In this document: positions 42,604-50,649 of the stretch, in pieces | Layout of the letters: the number at the start of each line of letters is the position of its first letter | Numbering within the stretch: the first letter of the stretch is position 1 | Source: an uncultured Clostridia bacterium | GTDB taxonomy: Bacteria; Bacillota; Clostridia; Oscillospirales; Ruminococcaceae | Assembly: GCA_947624555.1 (NCBI GenBank) | Contig: CANQKW010000001.1 | Coordinates: 1-64,000 of the forward strand | Reading direction: 5' to 3' | Length of the DNA stretch: 64,000 bases | Notes under the pieces: model-generated | Seen by the model: the letters and a program-made list of their open reading frames with translations, nothing else | Told to the model about the DNA's origin: nothing | Databases searched by the model: none | Program-made: the position numbers and the translations under genes

Positions 42604-43577
42604 TTTTCATTTACCTCTGAAATCATTTTCAACATCTTCTCAAAATCGTCCGTTGTATTCATTTTTGAAAACTCGTCACGTAGCTTTGCAGCACCTTTTA
42701 TCCCTCGAACATACCACGCAGCTTGTCTGCGTGCCTCTTTCATACCTGTGCGCTCGCCTTTGTCCTCTGTAAGAAGATAAATATGCCTGCGCATTATCTC
42801 AATTTTTTCTTCAAGAGAAGGCTCTGTTCGGGGAATTTTTCCCTCAAAATAGTCCTTTATTTGTCCGAAAAGCCACGGTCTTCCGTAAGAGCCTCTTCCA
42901 ATCATTACCAAATCGCAGCCTGTCTGCCTGTACATTTCAATGCAGTCATCAACACTTGTGACATCTCCGCTGCCGATAACGGGGATTTTTACGGCGTCTT
43001 TTACAGCCTTTATGATGCTCCAGTCAGCCTTTCCCGAATAAAGCTGAGTTTTTGTTCTCGGATGAACGCAAACAGCCGCCGCACCGTTTAATTCGGCTAT
43101 TTTTGCAATCTCAACAGCGTTTATCGAGCATTCGTCCCAACCGCTGCGTATCTTTACCGTAACCGGAATATCTGTCGAAGAAACCGCAGCCTTTACGATT
43201 TCGCCAAAATTCACGGCATTTTTCATAAGAGCACAGCCCGAACCGTTATTAACAATTTTTGGCATAGGGCAGCCTGCGTTGAGGTCAATAATATCGGGTC
43301 TGAACTGTTCTGCTATCCTGACAGCCTTTGCGATAAATTCGCTTTCGCTGCCAAAAAGCTGTATTGACATCGGTCTTTCCTTATCGGTAACCGCCAGCAG
43401 CTCAGCGGTTTTTTTGTCGTTATAGCACAATCCCTTTGCAGATGCCATTTCTCCCACGCAATAAGCTGCTCCGAACTCCTTTGCCATAAGTCTGTATGCT
43501 CTATCGGCAACGCTTGCCATAGGTGCCAGTGCGGCGGTTTTTTCAATTTTAACTCCGCCTATATAAATATGATCCAC
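42600..43577 (-). CDS. dus: tRNA-dihydrouridine synthase
   Basis: FMN-dependent reduction of uridines in the tRNA D-loop. 325 residues. TIM barrel start APMASVADRAYRLMAKEFG, catalytic Cys in LNAGCPMPKIVNNGSGCAL, CVHPRTKTQLYSGKADW (FMN and RNA region), VIGSGDVTSVDD and MIGRGSYGRPWLF. C-terminal helical domain recognises tRNA. First gene of dus-DUF815-lipoprotein; promoter at 43652-43680. Confidence 0.95.
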   Translation of the reverse strand: MDHIYIGGVKIEKTAALAPMASVADRAYRLMAKEFGAAYCVGEMASAKGLCYNDKKTAELLAVTDKERPMSIQLFGSESEFIAKAVRIAEQFRPDIIDLNAGCPMPKIVNNGSGCALMKNAVNFGEIVKAAVSSTDIPVTVKIRSGWDECSINAVEIAKIAELNGAAAVCVHPRTKTQLYSGKADWSIIKAVKDAVKIPVIGSGDVTSVDDCIEMYRQTGCDLVMIGRGSYGRPWLFGQIKDYFEGKIPRTEPSLEEKIEIMRRHIYLLTEDKGERTGMKEARRQAAWYVRGIKGAAKLRDEFSKMNTTDDFEKMLKMISEVNEK

Positions 43578-43651
43578 TTAATACCACCAAAAGATTTATT
43601 ATGTATTGTTTTCCTGCCGTAAGGCGTGAGAAATAACATTTTTACTAAAAT

Positions 43652-43680
43652 ATTTTATCATATTTTTAACTTTTTTTCAA
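43652..43680 (-). promoter_or_regulatory. promoter of dus
   Basis: Minus strand TTGAAA (43680-43675), 17-base spacer, TAAAAT (43657-43652), TG extension. Its -35 is only 7 bases from the -35 of the divergent promoter. Confidence 0.75.
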
Positions 43681-43687
43681 GAGGTTA

Positions 43688-43716
43688 TTGTATTTTTTTA
43701 AAAAATGTGATATAAT
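43688..43716 (+). promoter_or_regulatory. promoter of the DUF1624 gene
   Basis: TTGTAT (43688-43693), 17-base spacer, TATAAT (43711-43716) with TG plus one base. Divergent from dus. Confidence 0.82.
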
Positions 43717-43754
43717 GATACACTGAATAATTATTTACATATTAAGGGGAAATT

Positions 43755-44504
43755 ATGGGAGAAATAAAAAATAATTCAAAGCGTGTTGGTTTGCTTGATG
43801 AACTGAGAGGATTTGCCATAATCTGTATGGTCGTATATCACGCAATGTATGACCTGAAATATATTTTCGGAGTAGATGTTCCGATATTTTTTGAGAGTTG
43901 GTTTTATGTAATTCGTGATATTTTCGCAGGACTTTTCATTTTTATTTCGGGAACAGTTTGCAGATTTTCCAGAAATAATGTTAAAAGAGGAGCTCAGTGT
44001 TTCTTTCTGGGAATGATTATCACATTTGTAACGCCTTTTTTCAGCAGCCTTCCGATACAGTTTGGAATTTTACATTTTTTGGGAATTTCTATGATGCTGT
44101 TCGGACTTACCGAAAAAATTCTGGACTATATTCCTGCTCTTGTGGGAATTATAGTGTTTGCCCTGCTCTTCGCAATTACGTGGAACATACCTATGGGTTT
44201 TATCGGGATTAAAGGTTTATTTGAGATACATCTGACTGCAAAAGCATATGAAGTCGGCGTTCTTTTCCCGTTCGGACTGCACAATGCCTCGTTTGTTTCG
44301 TCGGACTATTTTCCGCTTTTTCCGTGGTTTTTTCTCTTTCTCGCAGGAAGTTGTTTCGGAATTTGGGCAAAGGAAGGTTCGCTGCCGAAATTTTTCTATC
44401 CTACTCACATAAAATGGATTGCGGCTGTGGGAAGAAACACGATTTGGGTCTATATTCTTCATCAGCCTGTGGTTTATCTCATCTTTTCGCTTATTTTCCG
44501 TTAA
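43755..44504 (+). CDS. DUF1624 / HGSNAT-like multi-pass membrane protein
   Basis: 249 residues with about seven membrane segments. The N-terminus RVGLLDELRGFAIICMVVYH with DLKYIFG is the family hallmark; the buried His is kept. C-terminal SDYFPLFPWFFLFLAGSCFG and NTIWVYILHQPVVY are also typical. Related human HGSNAT uses acetyl-CoA to acetylate a sugar across a membrane, so a membrane acyltransfer role is possible but unproven. GGGGA precedes the ATG. Single gene; no convincing terminator before lon. Confidence 0.85.
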   Translation: MGEIKNNSKRVGLLDELRGFAIICMVVYHAMYDLKYIFGVDVPIFFESWFYVIRDIFAGLFIFISGTVCRFSRNNVKRGAQCFFLGMIITFVTPFFSSLPIQFGILHFLGISMMLFGLTEKILDYIPALVGIIVFALLFAITWNIPMGFIGIKGLFEIHLTAKAYEVGVLFPFGLHNASFVSSDYFPLFPWFFLFLAGSCFGIWAKEGSLPKFFYPTHIKWIAAVGRNTIWVYILHQPVVYLIFSLIFR

Positions 44505-44534
44505 ATTCAAGATTTTTTCTCAAAAAATTTGGGG

Positions 44535-44563
44535 TTGCAAAATTAACGGAATTATTGTATAAT
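44535..44563 (+). promoter_or_regulatory. promoter of lon-engB
   Basis: TTGCAA (44535-44540), 17-base spacer, TATAAT (44558-44563). Leader about 75 bases. I see no CIRCE or CtsR operator. Confidence 0.8.
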
Positions 44564-44646
44564 GATATTGCGTTATATAATTGCCGTTCGGAGAATTTCT
44601 CCTTAACGACTGTTTGACATAAAGATTTTTCGGAGGTTATACATAT

Positions 44647-47064
44647 ATGAACTGTAACAATATATTGACTATGCCTGCAATTTCTCTTCGGGGACTTGTG
44701 ATATTTCCGTCTATGGTGCTGCATTTTGACGTGGGCAGAGAACGTTCTGTTGCTGCTCTTAAAGCGGCAGCCGCAGATGATGGAAAAATTTTCCTCGTTG
44801 CTCAAATGGACGCAGGCGACACCGATCCTACTTATGAAAATATCTACAATATCGGCGTTGTTGCCGAGATAAGACAGCTCCTTACGACTCCCGACGGCTC
44901 TACAAGAGTACTTGTCGAGGGACTTTACCGTGCAAAAACAGTTCGTGCTATTCCTTGTTCTGAATATCTTAAATATGAAGTCAAGGCTATGCCTTCAAGA
45001 GGAGCAGCTATGTCCAAAAGCACAGAGGCAGCAGCTAAACGTGCTCTAAAGGAAACATTTGACCTGTATGCGTCAATGTCTCCGAAAATGCCCCGTGACC
45101 TTTATGAGAGCATAATGTCAGAGGAAAATTGCAGCAGACTTTTCGACAAAATCGTTTTCAACATTGTTTTAAGCGTCGAGGATAAGCAGAGCCTTCTCGA
45201 GGCAAACGGCGCTTTGCAGAGAATACGTATGCTCCTCGCTATGCTGCACAATGAAATAGAGGTAATTCAGGCTGAAATAGAATTGAGCGAGCAGGTTCGC
45301 GAACAGGTTGACAAAAATCAGCGCGAGTATTATCTCCGCGAGCAGATGAAAGCTATCTCAAAACAGTTGGGTGATGGAGAAAGCCCTGCCGAGGAAAGCG
45401 ATGAATATATCGAAAAAATCAAAGCTCTCGGTCTGCCCGAAGAGTCTGAAGAAAAGCTTATCAATGAGGCAGAAAAGCTCGGAAGAATGTCAGGTTCTTC
45501 GCAGGAGTCTGCCGTTATAAGAACATATCTCGATACAGTGCTTTCAATTCCGTTTAACAAGAGAACAAAAGACAAAAACGATATAAAATCCGCCGCAAAA
45601 CAGCTTGACAAAGACCACTACGGACTTGTCAAGGTCAAGGAACGTATCCTTGAAACGCTTGCGGTAAGAGCGCTTGCGCCTGATGTAAAAGGGCAGATAA
45701 TCTGTCTTTACGGACCTCCCGGAGTAGGTAAAACTTCTATCGGCAAATCTATCGCAAAAGCTCTCGGAAGAAAATATGCGAGGATTTCTCTCGGAGGAGT
45801 GCGTGACGAGGCAGAAATACGAGGACATAGAAAAACCTATGTCGGAGCAATGCCCGGACGTATTATTGACGCTCTGAAACAGGCTAAATCCATTAACCCC
45901 GTTATTTTGCTTGATGAAATTGATAAAATGGGCAGCGACTATAAGGGCGACCCTTCTTCAGCAATGCTCGAAGTACTTGACTCGGAACAGAACGTTGCTT
46001 TCGTTGACCACTATGTGGAAATACCCGTAAATCTCAGCGATGTTCTGTTTATAACGACCGCAAACAGTCTTGATACTATCCCTGCGCCTCTTCTTGACAG
46101 AATGGAAGTAATTGAGCTGTCAAGCTACACCAGAGAGGAAAAATTCAATATTGCAAGGAAACATCTCGTTCCAAAGCAGCTTAAAAAGCACGGCGAAAGC
46201 TCAAAGACAGTTAAAATCAGCGACGGAGCTTTGTACGATTTGATTGACTGCTATACAAGAGAAGCAGGCGTGCGGAAGTTGGAAAGAAAAATTGCCGATA
46301 TTTGCAGAAAATCCGCAAAAATGCTTGTTTCGGGTGAAAAAAAGGTCAGCGTGACCGAAAGCAATATTAGCAATTTCCTCGGAGTTAAGAAATATCTCCC
46401 CGAACATCTTTCCGCTCACGATGAGGTAGGTCTTGTGAACGGTCTTGCGTGGACTTCTGTCGGAGGCACGATGCTCCCGCTTGAAGTTCTTGTTTTGGAA
46501 GGAACAGGAAAAACCGAATTTACGGGTTCTCTCGGAGATGTTATGAAGGAATCTGCAAAAATAGCAGTCAGCCTTACACGTTCTCTTGCTGAAAAATACG
46601 GCATTGATAAAGAATTTTACAAGAATTGCGATATTCACGTAAATGCTCCCGAAGGAGCTGTCCCGAAAGACGGTCCTTCGGCAGGAGTTACATTGACGAC
46701 AGCGTTGGTTTCAGCGCTTTCGGGAACGCCTGTTCGCAGAGATGTTGCAATGACGGGAGAAATCACGCTCAGAGGAAAGGTTCTCCCTATCGGCGGACTT
46801 AAAGAGAAAACAATGGCGGCTTATCGTGCAGGAATTACCACGGTTTGTATACCTAAAGAAAACGAGCCCGACCTTGAAGAAATTGATGAAAAGGTCAAGG
46901 AAAACATAAAATTCGTTCCTGCGGAGGACATTTCGACCGTACTTGAAACTGCGCTTGTTATGCCGAATTGCTCTGTTAAGCAAAAGGGTGAAACTGAAAA
47001 ACAGCTTAACAAAAAAGCGGTAGAAAAGGCAATAATCAAGAAAAAGCCCGTTTTGAACGCATAA
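44647..47064 (+). CDS. lon: ATP-dependent protease Lon
   Basis: Cytoplasmic AAA+ protease for damaged and regulatory proteins. 805 residues. N-terminal substrate domain ~1-200, coiled-coil with [23 protein letters not shown] module with Walker [15 protein letters not shown] and Walker [12 protein letters not shown], and the protease with catalytic Ser in [14 protein letters not shown] and Lys in [19 protein letters not shown] lies about ten bases before the ATG. engB follows 27 bases later, a common Firmicute pair. Confidence 0.97.
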   Translation: MNCNNILTMPAISLRGLVIFPSMVLHFDVGRERSVAALKAAAADDGKIFLVAQMDAGDTDPTYENIYNIGVVAEIRQLLTTPDGSTRVLVEGLYRAKTVRAIPCSEYLKYEVKAMPSRGAAMSKSTEAAAKRALKETFDLYASMSPKMPRDLYESIMSEENCSRLFDKIVFNIVLSVEDKQSLLEANGALQRIRMLLAMLHNEIEVIQAEIELSEQVREQVDKNQREYYLREQMKAISKQLGDGESPAEESDEYIEKIKALGLPEESEEKLINEAEKLGRMSGSSQESAVIRTYLDTVLSIPFNKRTKDKNDIKSAAKQLDKDHYGLVKVKERILETLAVRALAPDVKGQIICLYGPPGVGKTSIGKSIAKALGRKYARISLGGVRDEAEIRGHRKTYVGAMPGRIIDALKQAKSINPVILLDEIDKMGSDYKGDPSSAMLEVLDSEQNVAFVDHYVEIPVNLSDVLFITTANSLDTIPAPLLDRMEVIELSSYTREEKFNIARKHLVPKQLKKHGESSKTVKISDGALYDLIDCYTREAGVRKLERKIADICRKSAKMLVSGEKKVSVTESNISNFLGVKKYLPEHLSAHDEVGLVNGLAWTSVGGTMLPLEVLVLEGTGKTEFTGSLGDVMKESAKIAVSLTRSLAEKYGIDKEFYKNCDIHVNAPEGAVPKDGPSAGVTLTTALVSALSGTPVRRDVAMTGEITLRGKVLPIGGLKEKTMAAYRAGITTVCIPKENEPDLEEIDEKVKENIKFVPAEDISTVLETALVMPNCSVKQKGETEKQLNKKAVEKAIIKKKPVLNA

Positions 47065-47091
47065 ATTTCCGACCGCTGACGAGGAGAAAAA

Positions 47092-47676
47092 ATGAACTTT
47101 AACAACGCAAAATTCAAGGCGGCTTACGGCACTTTTAAACAGCTGCCGCCGCCTGAGAATATCGAGATCGCTTTTTCGGGGCGCTCTAATGTCGGAAAAT
47201 CCTCGCTGATAAACAAAATCTTCAACAGAAAAAATCTTGCGAGAGTGTCGGCAACTCCCGGAAAAACAGCAACGATAAACTTTTATGAGCTGGAAAATAT
47301 TTATATCGTTGATCTTCCCGGATATGGATACGCAAAAGTCGGAAAATCCGATAAAAAGCGCTGGAACGACCTTATCGGCGGTTATCTTTCGGCAGAAAGA
47401 GAGCTTGCTCTGGTTTTTCAGCTGGTGGATTTCCGTCACCCTCCATCTGCCGATGATATTACAATGATAAATGCGCTGATTGACGGAGAAATCCCGTTCG
47501 TTATAGTTCTTACAAAGGCGGATAAGCTGTCAAAAAAACAGCGGTCAGAACGCAGAGAGGCGCTTAAATCCGAACTTCCCTGTGCGGAAGAGCTGACTAT
47601 CATTGAATTTTCCGCTGAAACGGGCGAAGGCGCTGATGAATTAAGGAATATCATCACGGTAATTTCTGAGGAATAA
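47092..47676 (+). CDS. engB: ribosome-biogenesis GTPase EngB/YsxC
   Basis: GTPase for assembly of the large ribosomal subunit. 194 residues: G1 in AFSGRSNVGKSSLINKI, G2/G3 with TPGKTATINFYE and DLPGYGYAKVG, G4 VLTKADKLSK, G5-like FSAETGEG. GAGGAG precedes the ATG. Followed by a terminator at 47705. Confidence 0.96.
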   Translation: MNFNNAKFKAAYGTFKQLPPPENIEIAFSGRSNVGKSSLINKIFNRKNLARVSATPGKTATINFYELENIYIVDLPGYGYAKVGKSDKKRWNDLIGGYLSAERELALVFQLVDFRHPPSADDITMINALIDGEIPFVIVLTKADKLSKKQRSERREALKSELPCAEELTIIEFSAETGEGADELRNIITVISEE

Positions 47677-47704
47677 CGTTTTTTCTCGCATTTTTTGAAT
47701 TATT

Positions 47705-47735
47705 AAAGGCGCTTTTTACAGCGCCTTTAGTTTTT
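47705..47735 (+). terminator. Rho-independent terminator after engB
   Basis: Stem AAAGGCGCT (47705-47713) with AGCGCCTTT (47720-47728), loop 6, then AGTTTTTAT. It ends lon-engB. Confidence 0.9.
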
Positions 47736-47784
47736 ATATGCTGCGTTACCACTCGGCATACTTCCGAACAGCAAACACCGAAAA

Positions 47785-47994
47785 TTACAGATCCTGCAAA
47801 TCTGCCTCGGGAATATCATTTTCAAGATTATCACGGGCAAGGTCTGTATCTATAACGGGATAAACGCTCGAAACAGGTCTTTCCGTGCCCTCTGTAAACG
47901 GCTTTGCTGCCTCTTCGGGAAGAATAAACGGTATTTCGTCATAGGTCTCTTTCGAGGACGGTTTTTCTTTGTAATCACTTTCTATTTCTGTCAA
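47785..47994 (-). CDS. small acidic unassigned protein, TTG start
   Basis: 69 residues with many Glu and Asp and no hydrophobic segment; it looks disordered (KEKPSSKETYDEIPFI, then PEADLQDL at the end). I do not recognise it. Support for a real gene: a strong ribosome site GAGGTGAT at correct spacing from the TTG at 47994, the same arrangement as argD, and a gene-sized gap between lon-engB and pfp. A GTG at 48003 is also possible, but it overlaps the ribosome site. No clear promoter. Moderate certainty that it is coding. Confidence 0.55.
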   Translation of the reverse strand: MTEIESDYKEKPSSKETYDEIPFILPEEAAKPFTEGTERPVSSVYPVIDTDLARDNLENDIPEADLQDL

Positions 47995-48052
47995 GAATAT
48001 CACCTCGGATTTATTTTTTTCGGTGCGGCAGGAAATTATTCCTCGAAAGCTA

Positions 48053-48081
48053 TTGAAATTTATCGGGAAATATTGTATAAT
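48053..48081 (+). promoter_or_regulatory. promoter of pfp
   Basis: TTGAAA (48053-48058), 17-base spacer, TATAAT (48076-48081). Transcription would start near 48088 and give a ~90-base leader. Confidence 0.83.
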
Positions 48082-48108
48082 GTTTATAAGGTTTAATTAT
48101 TTTTTTCA

Positions 48109-48173
48109 TTAAGGCAACACCCGCAAGGAAGATAAACGTTTTTGTGTGGTATTGCCTTAAATCTTTAAGGAGG
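48109..48173 (+). promoter_or_regulatory. two-state leader hairpin of pfp (putative cis-regulatory RNA)
   Basis: TTAAGGCAACACC (48109-48121) and GGTATTGCCTTAA (48148-48160) form a 13-bp stem with one mismatch and a 26-base loop. The 3' arm's CCTTAA (48155-48160) can instead pair with TTAAGG (48165-48170), which overlaps the ribosome site AAGGAGG (48167-48173). The two pairings exclude each other, so the first exposes and the second hides the ribosome site. I match it to no named riboswitch. Confidence 0.6.
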
Positions 48174-48179
48174 ACGATT

Positions 48180-49403
48180 ATGCTTGGAAACATTATTGTC
48201 GGGCAGTCGGGAGGACCCACGGCTGTAATTAACTCAAGCCTTGCAGGAGTTTTTAAGACCGCTAAGGACTCAGGCTGTCCTGTGATTTACGGTATGAGAA
48301 ACGGTATCGAGGGACTTCTCCGTGAAAGAGTTGTCGATTTGTCGGAAAAAATCAAAAGCGGACTTGATATTGAACTTCTGAAAAGAACACCTTCGTCTTT
48401 TTTGGGAACCTGCCGCTATAAAATGCCTGATTATACCAAAGACGAAGAACCCTACAAGAAAGTATTTTCCATTTTGAAGAAAATGGATATAAAATATTTT
48501 TTGTATATCGGCGGAAATGACTCTATGGACACAATAGACAAGCTGTCAAAGTATTCGGACGCAACAAACAGCGATGTCAGGTTTATAGGTATCCCTAAAA
48601 CCATAGATAACGACCTTGCTATGACAGACCACACTCCGGGATACGGAAGTGCGGCTAAATATATTGCGGCTACTGTCAAGGAAATCATCTGTGACGCAAG
48701 AATATATGAGCTGGAATCTGTAAATATCGTTGAGATTATGGGACGTGACGCAGGCTGGCTTACCTGTGCGTCTGCGCTGTCACGTTCTGAGGACTGCGAC
48801 GGTCCCGATTTGATTTGTCTGCCTGAAACCGTCTTTGATTATAACAGCTTTATGAACAAAATTCACGAGATACGCAAGGAAAAAACGGCTATTACGATTG
48901 CTGTTTCAGAGGGAATAAAAACCGCCGACGGAAAATATGTCTGTGAAGAAAACGGTCGTTCAATGTCAGAGGACGTTTTCGGTCATAAAATGCTCGGCGG
49001 TACTGCCCTTTATCTGTCGGACTTTATCGGAAGAGAGCTTGGCATTAAATCGAGAGGAATTGTATTTTCTACGCTGCAGAGATGTGCGTCGCACTTGGTT
49101 TCACGCTGTGATATTACCGAGGCATATATTGCCGGAGCAGCAGGGGTTCATCTTGCAATAAACGGTGAAACGGGAAAAATGGTTACATTTGACAGAGTTT
49201 GTGATAATCCGTATCAGATAAAGACAGGGTGTTGTCCTGCGTCAGCGGTGGCAAATATTGAAAAGAAAGTGCCTTTGGACTGGCTTACCAATGACAACTA
49301 TTATGTGTCGGAGAAATTCTTCGACTATGCCAGACCGCTGATTATAGGCGAACTTACTCCTTTTATGGTAGACGGTCTGCCTCGGCATCTTTTTATAGGA
49401 TAA
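48180..49403 (+). CDS. pfp: phosphofructokinase, pyrophosphate-dependent type
   Basis: Interconverts fructose-6-phosphate and fructose-1,6-bisphosphate with PPi as likely donor. 407 residues, longer than the ~320 of ATP-PfkA. IGGNDSMDT at about residue 110 and IPKTIDNDLAMTDH match the PPi/group II pattern (ATP forms usually have GGDGS and PGTIDND). VEIMGRDAGWL and PETVFDY follow. The start is ATG 48180 with AAGGAGG six bases upstream; twelve earlier in-frame codons lie in the leader hairpin. Ended by the terminator at 49408. PPi use is inferred from motifs. Confidence 0.92.
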   Translation: MLGNIIVGQSGGPTAVINSSLAGVFKTAKDSGCPVIYGMRNGIEGLLRERVVDLSEKIKSGLDIELLKRTPSSFLGTCRYKMPDYTKDEEPYKKVFSILKKMDIKYFLYIGGNDSMDTIDKLSKYSDATNSDVRFIGIPKTIDNDLAMTDHTPGYGSAAKYIAATVKEIICDARIYELESVNIVEIMGRDAGWLTCASALSRSEDCDGPDLICLPETVFDYNSFMNKIHEIRKEKTAITIAVSEGIKTADGKYVCEENGRSMSEDVFGHKMLGGTALYLSDFIGRELGIKSRGIVFSTLQRCASHLVSRCDITEAYIAGAAGVHLAINGETGKMVTFDRVCDNPYQIKTGCCPASAVANIEKKVPLDWLTNDNYYVSEKFFDYARPLIIGELTPFMVDGLPRHLFIG

Positions 49404-49407
49404 ACAA

Positions 49408-49434
49408 AAAAGCGGACTTTTCGGTCCGCTTTTA
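49408..49434 (+). terminator. bidirectional terminator between pfp and the TetR gene
   Basis: Stem AAAAGCGGAC (49408-49417) with GTCCGCTTTT (49424-49433), loop 6, T tract on both strands. The two genes converge here. Confidence 0.9.
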
Positions 49435-49459
49435 TTTCGGCATTTTACCGTGATTTTTT

Positions 49460-50053
49460 TTATTTATCGACTTTCAGGCATTCCGTACATTTTTCAGCCA
49501 TTATTCCCGTAAGTCTTGCCGCTCTCTTTGCGGAAACATTTCCGCCGTTAATTCTCCATTCAACGAAAACATTGAAAAATCCGCCCACAATAAACTCCGA
49601 TACAATAGCGGAAGTTTCAGGCAACAAGCTGAAATTTGAACTGAAAAGCTTATCCGCAAGCTCGCTTGCTATATCTTTAAGGCGAGTCATAAACACGCCT
49701 CTCATATCCATTCTTGCACAGCGGAAATAATAATCAAGCTCGTCCGAAACCAGCTTATCAAGCTCAATAAACATCTCAAACGAGCTGTGTCTTATACTTC
49801 TTATATCAAACTTGCTTAAAACCTGACTCAATACAGATACCATTTCCCGTTCTATTTCTTCAATAATGTCGGAAATATTATGATAATGCGTATAGAATGT
49901 GCGGCGGTTTATTCCGGCTTTTCTTGTAATTTCACTTATTGTTATGCAGGAGATATCTTTTTCTTCCATTGTATTGAGAAGAGCCGCCTTAATTGCCTTT
50001 TTAGTCCTTACAACTCTTCTGTCCAAATCGTGACGCGAAACCTCAACTGACAT
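49460..50053 (-). CDS. TetR-family transcriptional regulator
   Basis: 197 residues. N-terminal helix-turn-helix: VRTKKAIKAALLNTMEE, CITISEITRKAGINRRTFYTHYHN (read as ITISEITRKAGI and RRTFYTHY), a clear TetR signature. C-terminal ~130 residues form the ligand/dimer domain, with no similarity I can name. GGAGG precedes the ATG. It has a perfect consensus promoter overlapped by an imperfect dyad, fitting autorepression. No obvious target gene is adjacent. Confidence 0.92.
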   Translation of the reverse strand: MSVEVSRHDLDRRVVRTKKAIKAALLNTMEEKDISCITISEITRKAGINRRTFYTHYHNISDIIEEIEREMVSVLSQVLSKFDIRSIRHSSFEMFIELDKLVSDELDYYFRCARMDMRGVFMTRLKDIASELADKLFSSNFSLLPETSAIVSEFIVGGFFNVFVEWRINGGNVSAKRAARLTGIMAEKCTECLKVDK

Positions 50054-50085
50054 ATCACAAATTACCTCCGTAACACTTTCGTATA

Positions 50086-50104
50086 TAGTTATATTATAAA
50101 CCTA
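50086..50104. promoter_or_regulatory. imperfect dyad over the -10 of the TetR gene (putative operator)
   Basis: A 19-base stretch whose two strands agree at 14 of 19 positions (TAGTTATAT on one side, TAGGTTTAT on the other). It covers the -10. TetR proteins often bind such sites at their own promoter; the site is AT-rich, so chance is possible. Confidence 0.45.
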
Positions 50105-50121
50105 TTGTAAAAACTTGTCAA
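50093..50121 (-). promoter_or_regulatory. perfect consensus promoter of the TetR gene
   Basis: Minus strand TTGACA (50121-50116), 17 bases, TATAAT (50098-50093). Confidence 0.9.
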
Positions 50122-50152
50122 CACATTTTTCAGATTTTACAGACAAAATCCT

Positions 50153-50644
50153 CTAATTATCAAACAGAACTATCCGTCCGACTTTAAGCGTTTCGCAAAC
50201 ATCTATTACACGCTGATTTGCGCTGCCCTTCCAGTGGAGTTTCTCATCAAACAGATCTTTCCTGAACTGCCCGTCAACGACAACATCAAGATAATTCACT
50301 ATTTCAAGATCTTTTATCTCGTCAAACGTGTAACCCGTGTAAAGCCAAATACTCTTCTTCGGGAACATCTCCCGGACCTTTTTTGCCAGACGTGTAATTT
50401 CATTACGGTTTTCGGGGTGAAGAGGGTCGCCGCCGCTGAAAGTTATTCCGCTGATATAATCGGGGGAAATTTTCTCAAAAAGCTCATTTTCGGCATCTTC
50501 GTCAAAGGGAATGCCGCCGTTAATATCCCACGTAATGGGATTATGACAACCCTCACAATGGTGATTGCAGCCCGACACCCACAGCACCGTCCTCAACCCG
50601 TCGCCGTTAAGCATATCATCGGTTGTTATATTATGGTAACGCAT
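50153..50644 (-). CDS. nrdG: anaerobic ribonucleotide reductase activating protein
   Basis: Radical-SAM enzyme that installs the glycyl radical on NrdD. 163 residues. Cluster motif CNHHCEGC (CxxxCxxC) near residue 27, GGDPL in FSGGDPLHPEN for SAM, and IWLYTGYTFDEIKD. It starts five bases after the nrdD stop, so the two are made together. Confidence 0.96.
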   Translation of the reverse strand: MRYHNITTDDMLNGDGLRTVLWVSGCNHHCEGCHNPITWDINGGIPFDEDAENELFEKISPDYISGITFSGGDPLHPENRNEITRLAKKVREMFPKKSIWLYTGYTFDEIKDLEIVNYLDVVVDGQFRKDLFDEKLHWKGSANQRVIDVCETLKVGRIVLFDN

Positions 50645-50649
50645 AGTAA

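Noticed and set aside
43722..43742. ARG-box-like TGAATAATTATTTAC after the DUF1624 promoter
   Set aside because: It is nearly all A and T, occurs singly, and the gene has no arginine link. Chance is likelier.
44505..44646. CIRCE or CtsR heat-shock operator before lon
   Set aside because: I looked for the inverted TTAGCACTC repeat and for the CtsR heptad repeat and found neither.
46711..47439. 242-codon minus-strand open frame
   Set aside because: Antisense to the end of lon and most of engB, both highly conserved; rich in Arg, Phe and Ser as expected of a shadow frame.
50125..50152. Terminator after nrdG (GATTTT/AAAATC)
   Set aside because: A 6-bp A/T stem with weak tail; may contribute, but I cannot support it.
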